From NCBI GenBank assembly GCA_018287875.1, contig JAGVVL010000002.1, forward strand, positions 5,456,001 through 5,520,000: a stretch of 64,000 nucleotides of DNA, given 5' to 3'. The position numbers and the translations under genes were made by a program. The DNA comes from Nigrospora sphaerica. Its lineage: Eukaryota > Ascomycota > Sordariomycetes > Amphisphaeriales > Apiosporaceae. Below the pieces are notes generated by a model. The model did not search any database. It had not been told where the DNA came from and saw nothing but the letters and a program-made list of their open reading frames with translations. This document shows positions 36,201 through 46,790 of the stretch, one piece after another (position 1 is the stretch's first letter; every line of letters begins with the position of its first letter).

Positions 36201-37661
36201 CTACTTTTTAGTCGTAGACGCGGGAGCCCGTGACTGTTCAGACGTTACCTCTCCCGTACTTATACAAGATGACCATCAAGGATCCAGGATGGACGATGGT
36301 GCCGGCTCGATCTGGAATACAATCCAGAGATTCTATTCGCTGACAAACCGAGCCAAGACGCTCGGGGCCGCTGCCCTGGTATGCATGAGCAGATGCACAC
36401 CCGACGGGAATTGACGGGTAGTACTCCGTACCTAGGTATGTACCTCTCAGGAAAGAGAGTGGAGCTTTCGCAGTGCGGCGAAGACATCGGCTGTCCACCC
36501 ACCTGAACTTGGTACCTGGTTTGAATGGGCCCGTCCTTGGGACAGGGTTTTCCTTGGCGGAGGTTCTTTTCAATAGGTTGCCAGCGTCATCTCGTCACCC
36601 GAAACGTCTTTGGCCCTGCGGTTTCTTCAGTTTGCGGCCTACTGCAGCAGGCGAGTCTCACTTGCTCTGAATCTTATTGACAGCTTAATTTTGAGCCCCG
36701 ATTGCCCAACCCATCAGGCGCCGGAAGTCCGAGCCCGTATTCCGCTAGGGAAAGAGGCAGGTAGGTAGACCGTCAAGGACCATCGCCAGGGTGCCACTTG
36801 GGTTCTCGTCCCAGCTACGGTCCCGCCTTAGGACCACCCTTTTTTGACATCCATTCGCTTACAGAGTAGAAAACGGAGACAACGGGGCTGCCCAAGTCGG
36901 CCTATTGCTAGTCTCGGCCCTATCGTACAGGATGCTCGTGTCGCGCGCGAACCGAGGTTTCCCGGGTTGCCGGGTATGCGCACAGCTGTTGAGGCGGGTT
37001 CAAGGTCCGGGGTGCACGGAAAAGGCAGGAGCATATTTTCCCATCGGCGCGGCTCATGGATGTGATGTCAGCACCACTCCTACCAATAGGTATTGGTGCT
37101 GCCATGATCTGGTTGGGGGCTGCCAAGCCGGACTGCCATCTTGGAAAATGGAGTCACCGCCGCCAACTATATTGATTCCAGTCGGCGTATTCATGGTGAT
37201 GCTTATAGTAAGGGCAAAATGACCGGTTATGGCTAGGCCGCCCGACATGGATGACAGGTCTGGGCAGCTCCTACCCAGTCGTGTCTGTCCTGCGCCGCAC
37301 GTGTAACCTGCCTGGCTTTGGTCGGCTAAGATGCCGTACCTGCCTTGGCAGGGCGTAGCGCGGATCCGGCACGGCAGGCCGTTGTTCGTACACGAGCTTG
37401 ACGCCGGAAGATTATTGGGTACCTCAACCGTGTACGATTGCACCCTGGCACCCTCGCCGGTTAGACGGCAGGCAAAGACACCGCTCACTGAGTATTAACC
37501 ACCTATGCGGGCTCTGCATAATTCCGCCCCCCTTGCCGGCAAGCAACAAAGCCCGCCTGCCCCATGTTTTCACACGTAAAAAGCCAGGCTCTGCTGGCGG
37601 GCGGACGGGCGAGGCAAGAAGTCCTGCTCTTCACCGTTCTCTGTAGGACCGTGGCGAGAGG
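33230..37661. other. Long intergenic stretch (4.4 kb) upstream of GH92, no gene recognised
   Basis: This is the longest part of the window without an identified gene. The first few hundred bases probably hold the missing first exon and leader of the RRM gene; an ATG at 33438 is followed at once by a consensus GTAAGT. From about 34.0 kb on, all frames are short and resemble no family I know. Base composition is mixed, not the AT-rich, CpG-poor pattern of heavily RIP-mutated transposons. Motifs of the TAGGTA family occur at 34184-34195, 35850-35869, 36428-36443 and 36759-36768. It may be a long regulatory region for GH92, a non-coding transcription unit or a decayed gene. Confidence 0.45.
35850..35869. 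repeat. GTACATACCTAGGTACATAC near-palindrome
   Basis: The core TACCTAGGTA is a perfect 10-bp palindrome, flanked by GTACA and CATAC. It is the clearest example of the intergenic motif family in this window. Confidence 0.6.
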
Positions 37662-40481
37662 ATGCGTACCACTCAACTTGCCGGCCTTCTGGCAGCCATC
37701 CCAGGAAGCCGGGCCGCTGACCTCGCGAAATATGTCCTGCCACACGTCAGTCGACACGTCCCTATCGCTTCCTTGCCCCGTCTGGCGCTTCTGACTGTTA
37801 ATAGACCGGCTCCATCAATGGCGGCAACACGTTCCCCGGTGTGAGCATGCCGCTAGGCATTGTCAAGCTGGGGCCTGATCTGTACACAGGGTCTGATGCG
37901 TACTCCGGCTATCTGCCCGACGGAACTTTTATAGGATTCTCGTTGATCCACGAAAGGTAAGCAAGCCCCCATGTGCTTTGGGTTGCTCTTATCCGCCGTG
38001 CTGGTCGGGGCAAATCCGCCCTCGCTTCACTAAAGGCATACCACTCCTCCCGAGCTGCATCGCCTTACGTCGGAGCAAACTGACTGACGGATGGCAAAGT
38101 GGCACGGGTGGTGCGCCCAAATATGGCGTGGTATCGCAGATGCCAGCAGTTGGCGATATTGCCAACCCTTTGGAGGACCAGAACGCAACCCGTGCGGCCA
38201 AGGACGAGTCCCGACTCGGCTACTACAAGGCCTCCCTGGGAAACAATGTACAAGTCGAAATGAGCGCCACCAGCCGCGCGGGGTTTTACAAGTACACCTT
38301 TCCACAAGGCGGGGGTACCTCCAATATTATCGTCGACGTGTCCCACGTTCTTCCATCCTACCGTGGACAAGGCCTGGGCCAGAGCTACCTGGGCGGAAAC
38401 ATATCTATAATCGGTGATGGCGACTCCATCCACTACGAAGGCCATGGCTCGTATGATAATGTTCGTCAGGATGCTTTGCCCCACCCTCGAGTCCATGAAA
38501 GTCCGTACTGACCACATTTCAACAGGGCTGGAACCGCGCAGTGAGTAATGTTCCCTTGCGGTCCATCATGACGGGATAGAAGAAGAACCCACTGCTAGGG
38601 ATGTTGACTAACAGCTCGCCCCTCTAGCCGGAATGGACCGTCTACTTCTGTGGCTTTTTTGATCAAGACGCGGATTATAAAACTTTTGTCGGCACGGAGC
38701 CCCTCTCAACGAAGCTCAAATCTTACGACAAGACTCGCAACCTAGCATCCGAAGCTCGCCTGGGGGCCGTCTTTTCATTCAACGCCACCGAAGTTACATC
38801 CCGAGTGGGCGTCTCGTTCATCTCGTCTGAGCAAGCCTGTCGAAATTTGCAGAGCGAAATCGCTGCGGGCACGAATCTCAACGAATTAGAAGATCGTGTC
38901 AAGTCGGTCTGGAGTGAACAGGTCTTGTCTAAGATCACAACGACGGACACGGATGAGACGAACCTACAGCTTCTTTACAGCTCGCTGTACCACATGAACA
39001 TTATCCCCACCAACAAAACGGGCGAGAACCCCCTTTGGCCTTCGGCAGAACCTTATTACGACGACATCTTCACCTTTTGGGACACATTCCGATGCACCAC
39101 CGCTCTATTCCACGTCCTGTTGCCGGAAGCATACAGCGAGTTCATCCGGTCCCTCATCGACATCTGGAAGCACGATGGCTTCCTACCGGATGCGCGCTCT
39201 TCGTTTTTCAACGGTGCAGTGCAGGGCGGCTCAAACGCCGACAATGTGCTGGCGGATGCCTACGTCAAGGGTGTCCGAGGAGCTATCGACTGGGATCTTG
39301 GATACGCTGCCATGGTAACCAATGCAGAGGTCGTGCCCCCCAGCAACAATGATCCGAGGGACCCGTCTTCGTCGACCAAGGAGGGCAGGGGAGCTGTGAG
39401 GGACTGGGTAGACCGCGGTTACATTACAACCAAGTACCGGCGCTCCGTGACGCGGGCGGTTGAATACTCGGCCAATGACTTTGGGCTTTACCAGGTCGCC
39501 CTCGGACTGCGGAGAGAGAAGGACGCCGAAAAGTACCTCCGAAGATCGCGCAACTGGCGGAACCAGTGGAACACCGAAATTAAGTGGAATGGGTTCACTG
39601 GGTTCCTGGGCCCGATGGACGAGGACGGTATCTTCCTTGAGCAAGATCCCGTGTCTTGTGGGGGATGCTACTGGGGAGACGATTACTACCAGGGCCTCCC
39701 CATCGAGTACTCGTTCAACGCTCACCACGACATCGACTACCTGGTTGAACTTTGCAACGGGACCGATGCTTTCATCGCCAGGCTCGAGGCCATGTTCACG
39801 CCCGGGCTGAACCCCCACGGCAGCCCTCAATTTGGAAACACTCTGTTCAACCCAGGCAATGAACCCAGTTTCACCACGCCCTACCTGTTCAACTACGTCG
39901 GCCGGCAGGATCTGAGCGTCAAGCACAGTCGCTTCATTGCCAAGAGCTACTACCACCCCACGCCAGGCGGCCTGCCGGGGAATTCGGACGCTGGTGCCAT
40001 GGAGACGTGGGTGCTCTGGGTCATGTTGGGCTTGTACCCGATGACGGGCCAAACGACATTTCTAGTCGGATCTCCTTGGTTCAGCAATCTAACGATTGAT
40101 CTGGGAGAGGGTAGAAGCCTCCGCATTACGACGGCGGGCGGCAAGGAAGACTCGTACTACGTGCAGAGCCTCAGGGTCAACGGCAAGAGGTGGAACAAGT
40201 CGTGGGTGACCTGGGACGACGTTTTTGCCAGGGGCGGCACGATGGACTTCGTCCTCGGCCCCGAACCGTCCAACTGGGACAACGGGCCAACTCCCCCAAG
40301 CCCAGCCAGCGAAGGAAGTATTACAGAAGGAGACGGCGCACCCCAGCGGGCGTCCTTTGCGACGGATACCGGCGAGTCTTCGGCTCTTGGTGCCTTTGCC
40401 GGTATCCGGTACCATGTTTTGTGGGCGGCCGCGGCGTTCTGGATGCTGTGGGAATGGGCGGTGCCTTCGAGGACGGACTAG
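37662..40481 (+). CDS. Secreted glycoside hydrolase family 92 (alpha-mannosidase), 821 aa, 5 exons
   Basis: Exons 37662-37745, 37805-37956, 38100-38460, 38526-38540 and 38628-40481 join in frame. Exon 1 encodes a short hydrophobic leader (MRTTQLAGLLAAI), probably a signal peptide, then DLAKYVLPH joined to TGSINGGNTFPGVSMPLG, the GH92 opening block. Further hallmarks are SGYLPDGTFIGFSLIHESGTGG, EGHGSYDNGWNRAPEWTVYF, FWDTFRCTTALFHVLLPE, CYWGDDYYQG and GNSDAGAMETWVLWVMLGLYP, with a terminal beta domain. Exon 4 is only 15 nt (Gly-Trp-Asn-Arg-Ala) yet is needed to keep frame and motif. Fungal GH92 enzymes are calcium-dependent exo-alpha-mannosidases acting on N-glycans or mannans outside the cell. 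There are several N-glycosylation sequons (NATR, NISI, NKTG). A hydrophobic C-terminus (YHVLWAAAAFWMLWEW) suggests a GPI signal, but the polar last residues make this uncertain. The exact linkage specificity cannot be told. Confidence 0.92.
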
Positions 40482-40716
40482 ATGCCGCCGTACACATGCA
40501 GCGCCGATAGAAATGACTGATATGAGGCTTCATCTTTTGGTTGTTGCTCTGGCAAATGGCACAGCCCAAGCATACCAAGCCCCGACACCAGAAAGCCTCG
40601 GCGTTCATGGTCCAACCATCGGTTGTCGTGCATAAGTACGCGTGTCTTTGGTTCACACGCTGACAGCCTGCCCAACCGCGTTGAAGTCACGATACGAAGT
40701 ACGGACTGCGTTTCTG

Positions 40717-40734
40717 CCCCCCCCCCCTCCCCCC
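40717..40734. repeat. Poly-C tract
   Basis: Eleven C, one T and six C in succession, in non-coding DNA downstream of the GH92 gene. It could be a polymorphic or sequencing-sensitive site. Confidence 0.7.
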
Positions 40735-41369
40735 GGAGCCCGAGTGGTGCGGAGCAGATGGGCTGCCAGGCGCGACACGAAACTGCCGATGTAGCCGTTC
40801 TATCGCCGGTCGCAGGAGCCGGTCAGCGAAGACGCATTCTGACGTTTTCGGCTTGTCGCTGCCGTGTTAGCCGGGTGACGGCGCGCCGGAGGACTAACAG
40901 GTGGCTTCGAACCGGGGCCATGTCCCAGCCCTTTCCCATGGTTCGATGAGTGGAGAGCGCCGAGGATGCGCAGGCGCTTGGTCTAGACCGCGGTCCCCCG
41001 GTCCCGTGGGCCATTTGCCAAACGTCCGGCGCATAGCTCGCGATTTCTGGGTTTCTTTTGCCTCGGGAAAACACGCACTCGGCTTGCACACTGGAGTAAA
41101 GGGCAACATGCGTCTGGTGACCGACGGCCGAGTGAGCATGTTGACAGCATAGCACTGACTCAACGACGAAAGCGCTGACTTTTCCCACCTGCCTTATGAA
41201 CTGTTCCCGGGGCAGTTCTCTCCTTCGAGTACGTACTCAATTACACGTGGGCTACCACAGCTGCTCTCCCCGTCTCCCGGCTCCTGACGTACCAATTGGT
41301 TGGGGGACTGGAGCGGATTAAGGTCCGGACCATTCAGCTGCCGTCAAACTTCCACCTCGGTGCTTGCTA

Positions 41370-41990
41370 CCATGGGCGGTGCATGGGTCCCCCATCCCTG
41401 CGCTCAAGCGACTCCGGCGGATGCCGTGGTGATGACGCACCCGCGGGCGTGTGATCTTGTACTACGTAGGTGCCGCCAGTCGGGGGCGGTGCCGGCAGCA
41501 GCTCGGCGACGGCGGCCGTGAAGCCCAGGTCGCCGTCAACCTGGAAGCGCGTGCGGGGCCCGCCGTCCGAGTTCCACCAGTTCGCCGGCGGGTAGCGCCG
41601 GCCGCGCGCCGGCCCGTCGGCCGGGGGTGAACAGGAAGTAGAGCATCGAAGGGTGACGTTCCCAGACACGGCTCATTTGTTCGTTACTCGGACCTCCGAA
41701 GAGAAGGCGGTGGGACCGGCCGACTGGCCACAATTGCCGTTAAGCTCGACCGAGTGCACACCGTTGGCGGTAAAGGCGGCTTTGGGAAGTGGTGAGCTGG
41801 CCGCGTAATAGGGAGACATTGGCATTAAAGCTTTCCTGGGTTCGCTTGCGCTCATGCGTTTCCAGATACTGAACGTAGCGGTCCCTTTGCCTGTCATGGC
41901 CGAATGACATGATGGTCGTGTCGCCCAGCGCGTTGCACTGGCAAGAGGAGGTGGGATTGCCAGCCTTGTCGCAGTTTCCCAGTCCGACAC
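41370..41990 (-). pseudogene. Probable relic of a GH95-like (alpha-L-fucosidase family) gene
   Basis: Three overlapping minus-strand frames carry pieces that look like one decayed protein. In one frame is RVWERHPSMLYFLFTPG; in the next is NWWNSDGGPRTRFQVDGDLGFTAAVAELLP; further upstream is AAFTANGVHSVELNGNCGQS. FQVDGDLGFTAAVAELL closely matches the C-terminal block of GH95 glycosidases (FQ-I-DGNFG-TA-AEML). The switch between frames falls in a GC-rich stretch around 41600-41640. Upstream, the frames have no start codon with a continuous catalytic region, and the usual LLPALP block after AEML is missing. I infer a 3' fragment inactivated by indels and truncation. A real short gene with unrecognised introns is the alternative. 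The family assignment rests on one motif from memory. Confidence 0.4.
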
Positions 41991-42459
41991 TCTGGGGGGG
42001 GGGTCCAGAGATGCACTACATACATTTAACTAGGTAGGTACCAAGGTAGTGATGGGCCATGTTCTTCCCTCTTCACCATGCCCGCCCACCGGAGCTTGAA
42101 TCTGGGCAACCACTGAAGATCAAATGACTTGTTTTTAGCACTGTTTGTCCCTGTTTGTTTTGTGCATTACCGGCCGGTACCCGGGGGCGGGCAGCATGGC
42201 GTTGGAAGCTCTCGTTGCTTATTTTCACTCACTCCAGGCACCAAACCGTAGTGGGGCGAAAGTGACGACGGCATTCCACGCTCACTTCAACTAACGAGCC
42301 CGGCCGTACCTCTTCCGGAACGACCAGCACCACACGATACCTGAATTTGCTACAGCGGACCGGTCTCTCTCACCGCCCTTCAAATTTGAAAAAGGAGGGC
42401 GAATTTCTGGCCTCCATCGACCCCGCCCGGCCACTGCCCATTTCTCCGGCAAACATTCC

Positions 42460-43766
42460 ATGGCGTCCCGGGTGTCGCTCAAGGCCTTTCTGGCCACGGC
42501 CAAGGCGGCCCTCGCGCGCCCGTCGTCCAAGCCCGTCACGTTTGTCGTGGGCAACGAGTCAGCCGGTAAGTTCCCGAGGCCGCGGCATGACGCTCTCAGG
42601 CTAACGCGCCCGGCTTGCCGGTAGACCTGGACTCGCTGTGTTCGCCCATCTTGCTGGCCTACCTGCGCACCTACACCGGAGGGGCGGCCGGGGCCCCGCC
42701 GGCGCTGCACATCCCCCTGTGCCACCTCGCGCGCGGCGACCTGGCGCTGCGCCCCGAGTACGCCGAAGTCCTGCGCCGGGCTGCCGTGTCGCCCGACGAC
42801 GTCCTGACCCTGACGGAGCTGCCGGGTCCCGACGCCCTCGCGCCCGCCGACACGCGCTGGCTGCTCGTCGACCACAACTGCCCGACGGGCCTGCTCCGCG
42901 AGCGTTACGCCGCCCAGGTGCGCGGCTGCATCGACCACCACAAGGACGACCACGGTGTGCCCGAGGACGGCGAGCCCCGCGTCATCACGACCAGCGGCAG
43001 CTGTGCCAGCTTGGTCGTCGAGGAGTGCCAACAGGCCTGGGACGGGCTCTCCCGGGACGGCGGAGCGGAGGCGGCCCTGGTGGACGCTCAGGTCGCCTAC
43101 CTAGCACTGGGGCCCATCCTCATCGACACCTCAAACCTGAAGGTGGCCGACAAGACGACGGACCACGACACCAACGCGGTGGCGTACCTCGAGGCCAAGG
43201 TGCAGGCGGCGGGCCCGGCGCTCGCCGACGGGTACCAGCGCGATGCCTTCTACGACCTCCTGGCCGAGCTGAAGGAGGACATCTCGGCCCAGTCGATCCG
43301 CGATGTCCTCAGCAAGGACTACAAGGAGTTCGGCGACGCGGCCCAGGGCGAAATCCGGCTGGGCACCTCGTCGGCGCCGCGGAGCCTCGAGTTCCTGGCC
43401 CAGAAGGCCCGCGACGCCGGGCAGGACTTGGCCGACGAGCTGCGAAAGTGGGCCGAGGAGAAACAGCTGGACCAGCTGGCCGTACTCACGTGCACGCAGG
43501 ACGGCGAGCACGCCGACCGCGTCCAGCGGGAGCTGCTGCTGTGGGCGCGCAACGAGCGGGCGGTCCGCGCCGCCCGGGGCTGGGCGGCCGACGTGACGGA
43601 CGAGCTTGGGCTGAGCCCTTGGCAGGACGGCGCCCTGGATGTCGACGGCGACGCCGACTGGCGCAGGTGCTGGAGCCAGGGCAACACGATCTTCAGCCGG
43701 AAGAAAATTGCCCCTTCGTTGCGCGAGAAGAACAATAACCCAGATGCCCGAGCGGTGCTTTCCTAG
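42460..43766 (+). CDS. PPX1: Ppx1-type exopolyphosphatase (DHH phosphoesterase), 415 aa, 2 exons
   Basis: Exons 42460-42565 and 42625-43766 join in frame. The join restores the first DHH-family motif, FVVGNESADLDSL (metal-binding Asp residues 36 and 38). Next come VDHN (motif II), CIDHHKDD (the DHH motif) and a conserved YLALGPILIDTSNLK, then the DHHA2 domain with SKDYKEF and the C-terminal GNTIFSRKKIAPSL. Length fits yeast Ppx1 (about 400 residues). The enzyme removes terminal phosphate from linear polyphosphate, using divalent metal, and is mostly cytosolic or mitochondrial. The leader MASRVSLKAFLATAKAALAR is basic and amphipathic, so mitochondrial targeting is possible. Coding GC is very high. 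The gene is convergent with the R3H gene. Confidence 0.92.
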
Positions 43767-44441
43767 GTTTGGGGTTGCGCACTCACACGCTGTACCGACT
43801 TACTATACCTTGTTGTTACGCAGCCGAACTAGACGTTGGCTTTGCGAGGCGAACATCCGTAGCGCCGTCCCCGGTGTCTTTTTCTACCTGCCTTCTGGCC
43901 CGTTGCGTTCATATTTAGTGGCTTACTGAAGCGTCAACATCCCTCTGGAGCCCAGCCGCCGTATAGGCATGGGATAGTATGCGGTTTCACGACGCCCTGC
44001 TGGAATAGGTAGGTAGTCGGTGAAAAGAACCGCCGACCTAGTCATTGTTCTCTACGCTTGCTACGGGCCCGGCGCCTCTCTACTGCTGGCTGGTCGGTCC
44101 TCACCCAGCCGACCTGAGCCAACCCCCCTTGAGGGCTGATGCTCCCCAACCGAGCTTCGTGGAAGGCCCCCTCACGGGCACGAGCCCGTGCGTCTTTCAG
44201 ATCCTCGAGTGTAAAAAAGGGGGGCGGAGAGTGGAGTTGGTATATACGGCTTGTATCAGTCCCACCACCCGTAACTTTCAAAGGCATGCCGTCCATTCTA
44301 ATAAATCACATGTGCATGTATATATATATATATATGCGCCATCTGTAATTCCCAACAAGATGCACTAGCCATAGGCAAATCAAAGCATTTCCATACACCT
44401 GTATCCGACATGGCGCGCGAGAGCGGTAGCCACGCCATACT
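43767..44441. other. Convergent intergenic region, PPX1 and the R3H gene
   Basis: About 675 bp between stop codons. It contains AATAGGTAGGTAG near 44004-44016 and a short (TA)n microsatellite at 44319-44334. No gene was recognised. Confidence 0.5.
44319..44334. repeat. (TA)8 microsatellite
   Basis: Eight TA units follow GTGCATG in the spacer downstream of the R3H gene stop codon, probably inside its 3' UTR. Confidence 0.7.
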
Positions 44442-45748
44442 CTAGCAGAGCTGCCACAACGGCCGAGGCAAGTGAGCCAGCACGGGCGGCGCATGACCCG
44501 GCTTTATCTCCTTCACGCCGATGTAGACGACCTTGCGGGAGGGACTTCCCACCAGTACCGATCGCGAATCCAGGCCGTAGTAGTCCGAGATGGAATGGGT
44601 AAGCCATCGCCTGTAGCCAAAGTCAGCAAGCACACGCGGCCGGCGCATCCGGGCCGCAGCCGGGTCGAGCAGTCCGCCGGGCCGCTGGCCGTCGGGGGGA
44701 ACCTTTCCGGGCACGGGAGGGGAACACGCAGGGCACACGGCTTCGTCACGTACTTGAATGCGCCGCTCTCGTCGTCGTCGCCGAGGGCGTCAAACACGAT
44801 ACCCTCCTCGGCGTCGCCCTCGGGGACTTCGCGCCGCGCCTTCTTCCAGCCGTCGCGCATGCTGCCGTTGCGGCCGACGAAGACAATCTCCTCGTCCTCG
44901 GTGTCGTCGCTCTCCTCGGCGGCTGCCTCGTCGCGGGCCACGCGCCGGTCGACCAGGTACCGCCGGACGGGCTCCTCGAGGGTGCGCACCCAGGCCCGCA
45001 CGGCCGGCGTCTTCTTGGCGCGTACGAAGAGCTCGCGCGGCACGCGGCCGGCGACGGCGCCGTCGCCGAGCGTCTGCGTCTGCTGCTGCTTGCGGCGCGC
45101 CGCCGCCGCCGCCTTGGCGTCCACGTCGGCGCGCACGCGCAGCTCCCAGGCCGCGGCGATCTGGTAGGGCACGTGCTGCACAGGGTGCGTCGGCCGCGGT
45201 TCCCAGTCGGCCGGCTGCGGCGGCTGGGCGTTCGGGACGTGCATCAGGCGATCTGTGGAGGCGGGCGGGGGTTGGGGAAATCATCAGCCCGAGGAACGGC
45301 GGAGAGCGAGTGCAGACGGGCCTCGGCCCGGGGTTTGCAAACGCGCAAGACGGAAAGGCGTACCATTCTCCCATCGCCGCCGCTGCCGGCTGCCCTCGTT
45401 GCCCTTGAGCAGGGCCTCGCGGCGCTTCAAGCTATCGCGGCGCGAAGGCGGACGGCGCGGCGGCGTGATGGCGTCCGTCGGGCGGGTGTCACGGATCCGC
45501 ACGGACGGTTTGGCCGCGCTCGGCTCTACGTCGTCGAGGGGGATCGACAGCGGGTGGTTGATGCCGCTGGCGACGGGCGACACGCTGAGGGACTGGAGGG
45601 CCGAGAGGGTCCAGGCCTCCACGTCGACGGCGCTCGACGGCGTGCCGGATGCGGCGGGCGGCGGCGATTGCGCGTTGGGCGGTTGCGACGCGCTCGTCGT
45701 GCTGCCGCCGAACTCGGGGGGAGGCGGCACGGCGCTGTAGATAGCCAT
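44442..45748 (-). CDS. R3H-domain protein with R3H-associated N-terminal region, 350 aa, 3 exons
   Basis: Exons 45748-45364, 45252-44754 and 44610-44442 join in frame. The N-terminus (MAIYSAVPPPPEF) is Pro/Ser-rich and disordered, then a basic SRRDSLKRREALLKGNEGSRQRRRWEN block passes over intron 1 into DRLMHVPNAQPPQPADWEPRPTH, typical of the fungal R3H-associated region. An acidic EESDDTEDEE stretch and GSMRDGWKK follow. Exon 3 completes the R3H fold: RWLTHSISDYYGLDSRSV and a beta strand near SRKVVYIGV. R3H domains bind single-stranded RNA or DNA, and the Arg and His of the name sit in the helix; here R and H are in RWLTH. The specific role is unknown. The start at 45748 gives the only full N-terminal exon. 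Confidence 0.82.
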
Positions 45749-46790
45749 GGCAGGAGACGGTCGGCGAAATGCGTGCGTGATGGCTGGTTTGCGGGACACC
45801 CGAGACGGAAGACGAACACAGGCGCTGCAGCACAAAGAGACGGCGCCCTGCCCTGGCCGATCGGTTCTCGTTCTCGTCGAAGACCAGATATGCAGTACAC
45901 GCATGTAGGTAGGGCTTTGCGAAGTCGGGGGGGGTCAGACAACGATACGGGGGGTGGCGGATTATTGGTGGGGGCGATGACACGGCCGATCTGATGAATG
46001 CATCCATTCCTTCCATTGGAACGCGGTGAACGGTATCGGGGCCCGCCACCCCTGGTTTGTACTCAGGCACTTGACTGCATCGAGTCTCGGTCGACCAGGG
46101 CGAGCTTCTCAAGCTCCTCGCGCCCAATCACGTCGGCGTCGCGGAATACGGGCCTCGTGGGCAGCCCTGTTGTTGGGATGATGGGCAAAGGGTTATCGTA
46201 CCTAATGTAGCGATGTAAGCGACCCATCCGAATGCATCCGCCATCCCTTCCGAGCAGACGCAGTTGCCATATGTCTAAGTACACGTAGCAGTCACATGGG
46301 CACATGTAATCAATATACCCGTATGTAAGTACCCATTCAGTGAATTACGCTGCCGCCGCGCTTGCCATGTATTCCATAACCAGCATCGACGCGAAGTCAA
46401 TTGTTGCAAGCCATCATCCCAAGGTACTAATGGGGTACGTGACTCGTATCGTGCCGCCGCTCCACATTTCGGCTTTCTGCAAACCGCCGTACGCAGCCTA
46501 GGTACAATCCATAGCCCTTTAAAGTGCCTGGGCAACTCCCCTTGCCTAAACGCAGTTGGATCTTCGTTGCTATCCACGGCCAGAAGCAAGGTGGCGATGA
46601 ACTTCTAATCAATCACACGAGGCAAGTAGGGTGTCAAGACAACCGACAAACCAGCACGGCTTGATTTCTCGTTTCATGCTCGTAAGAGAAGTCAGCGGTC
46701 GGGGGCAGCTCCCCAACACGTCGCGGCCGCGCGGAAGGACCGGAGGCCTTTCGTGGCCCGGCCGTATGTTTCCGACACCACCCGTCGCTC
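45749..46790. other. Intergenic region between the R3H and PQ-loop genes
   Basis: About 1 kb separating the R3H start from the PQ-loop stop; both genes are on the minus strand. It should hold the R3H promoter and the PQ-loop 3' UTR. Overlapping short frames are GC-driven, and no domain was recognised. Confidence 0.45.

Larger units (their letters stand above)
40482..42459. other. Intergenic region between GH92 and PPX1, with a gene relic
   Basis: About 2 kb. It contains a C-rich homopolymer tract (40717-40734), a run of ten G (41994-42003), a TAGGTAGGTACC unit near 42030, and a probable minus-strand glycosidase relic at 41370-41990, listed separately. No intact gene was recognised in the rest. 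Confidence 0.5.

Noticed and set aside
36985..37010. GGTTCAAGGTCC resembling a tRNA B box
   Set aside because: No A box or acceptor stem at the right distance, and the spacing of the B box is wrong by one base.
37054..37488. Minus-strand open frame of 144 residues in the gene-free stretch
   Set aside because: No domain, no conserved motif and no supporting splice partner. I could not defend it as a gene.
34000..37600. RIP-mutated transposon
   Set aside because: No AT-rich, TpA-rich bias, terminal repeats, or transposase or reverse-transcriptase fragments were seen.
42638..43738. Overlapping plus-strand frame of 366 residues inside PPX1
   Set aside because: Very Arg/Gly/Pro-rich shadow of a GC-rich gene in another frame; the DHH motifs are all in the PPX1 frame.
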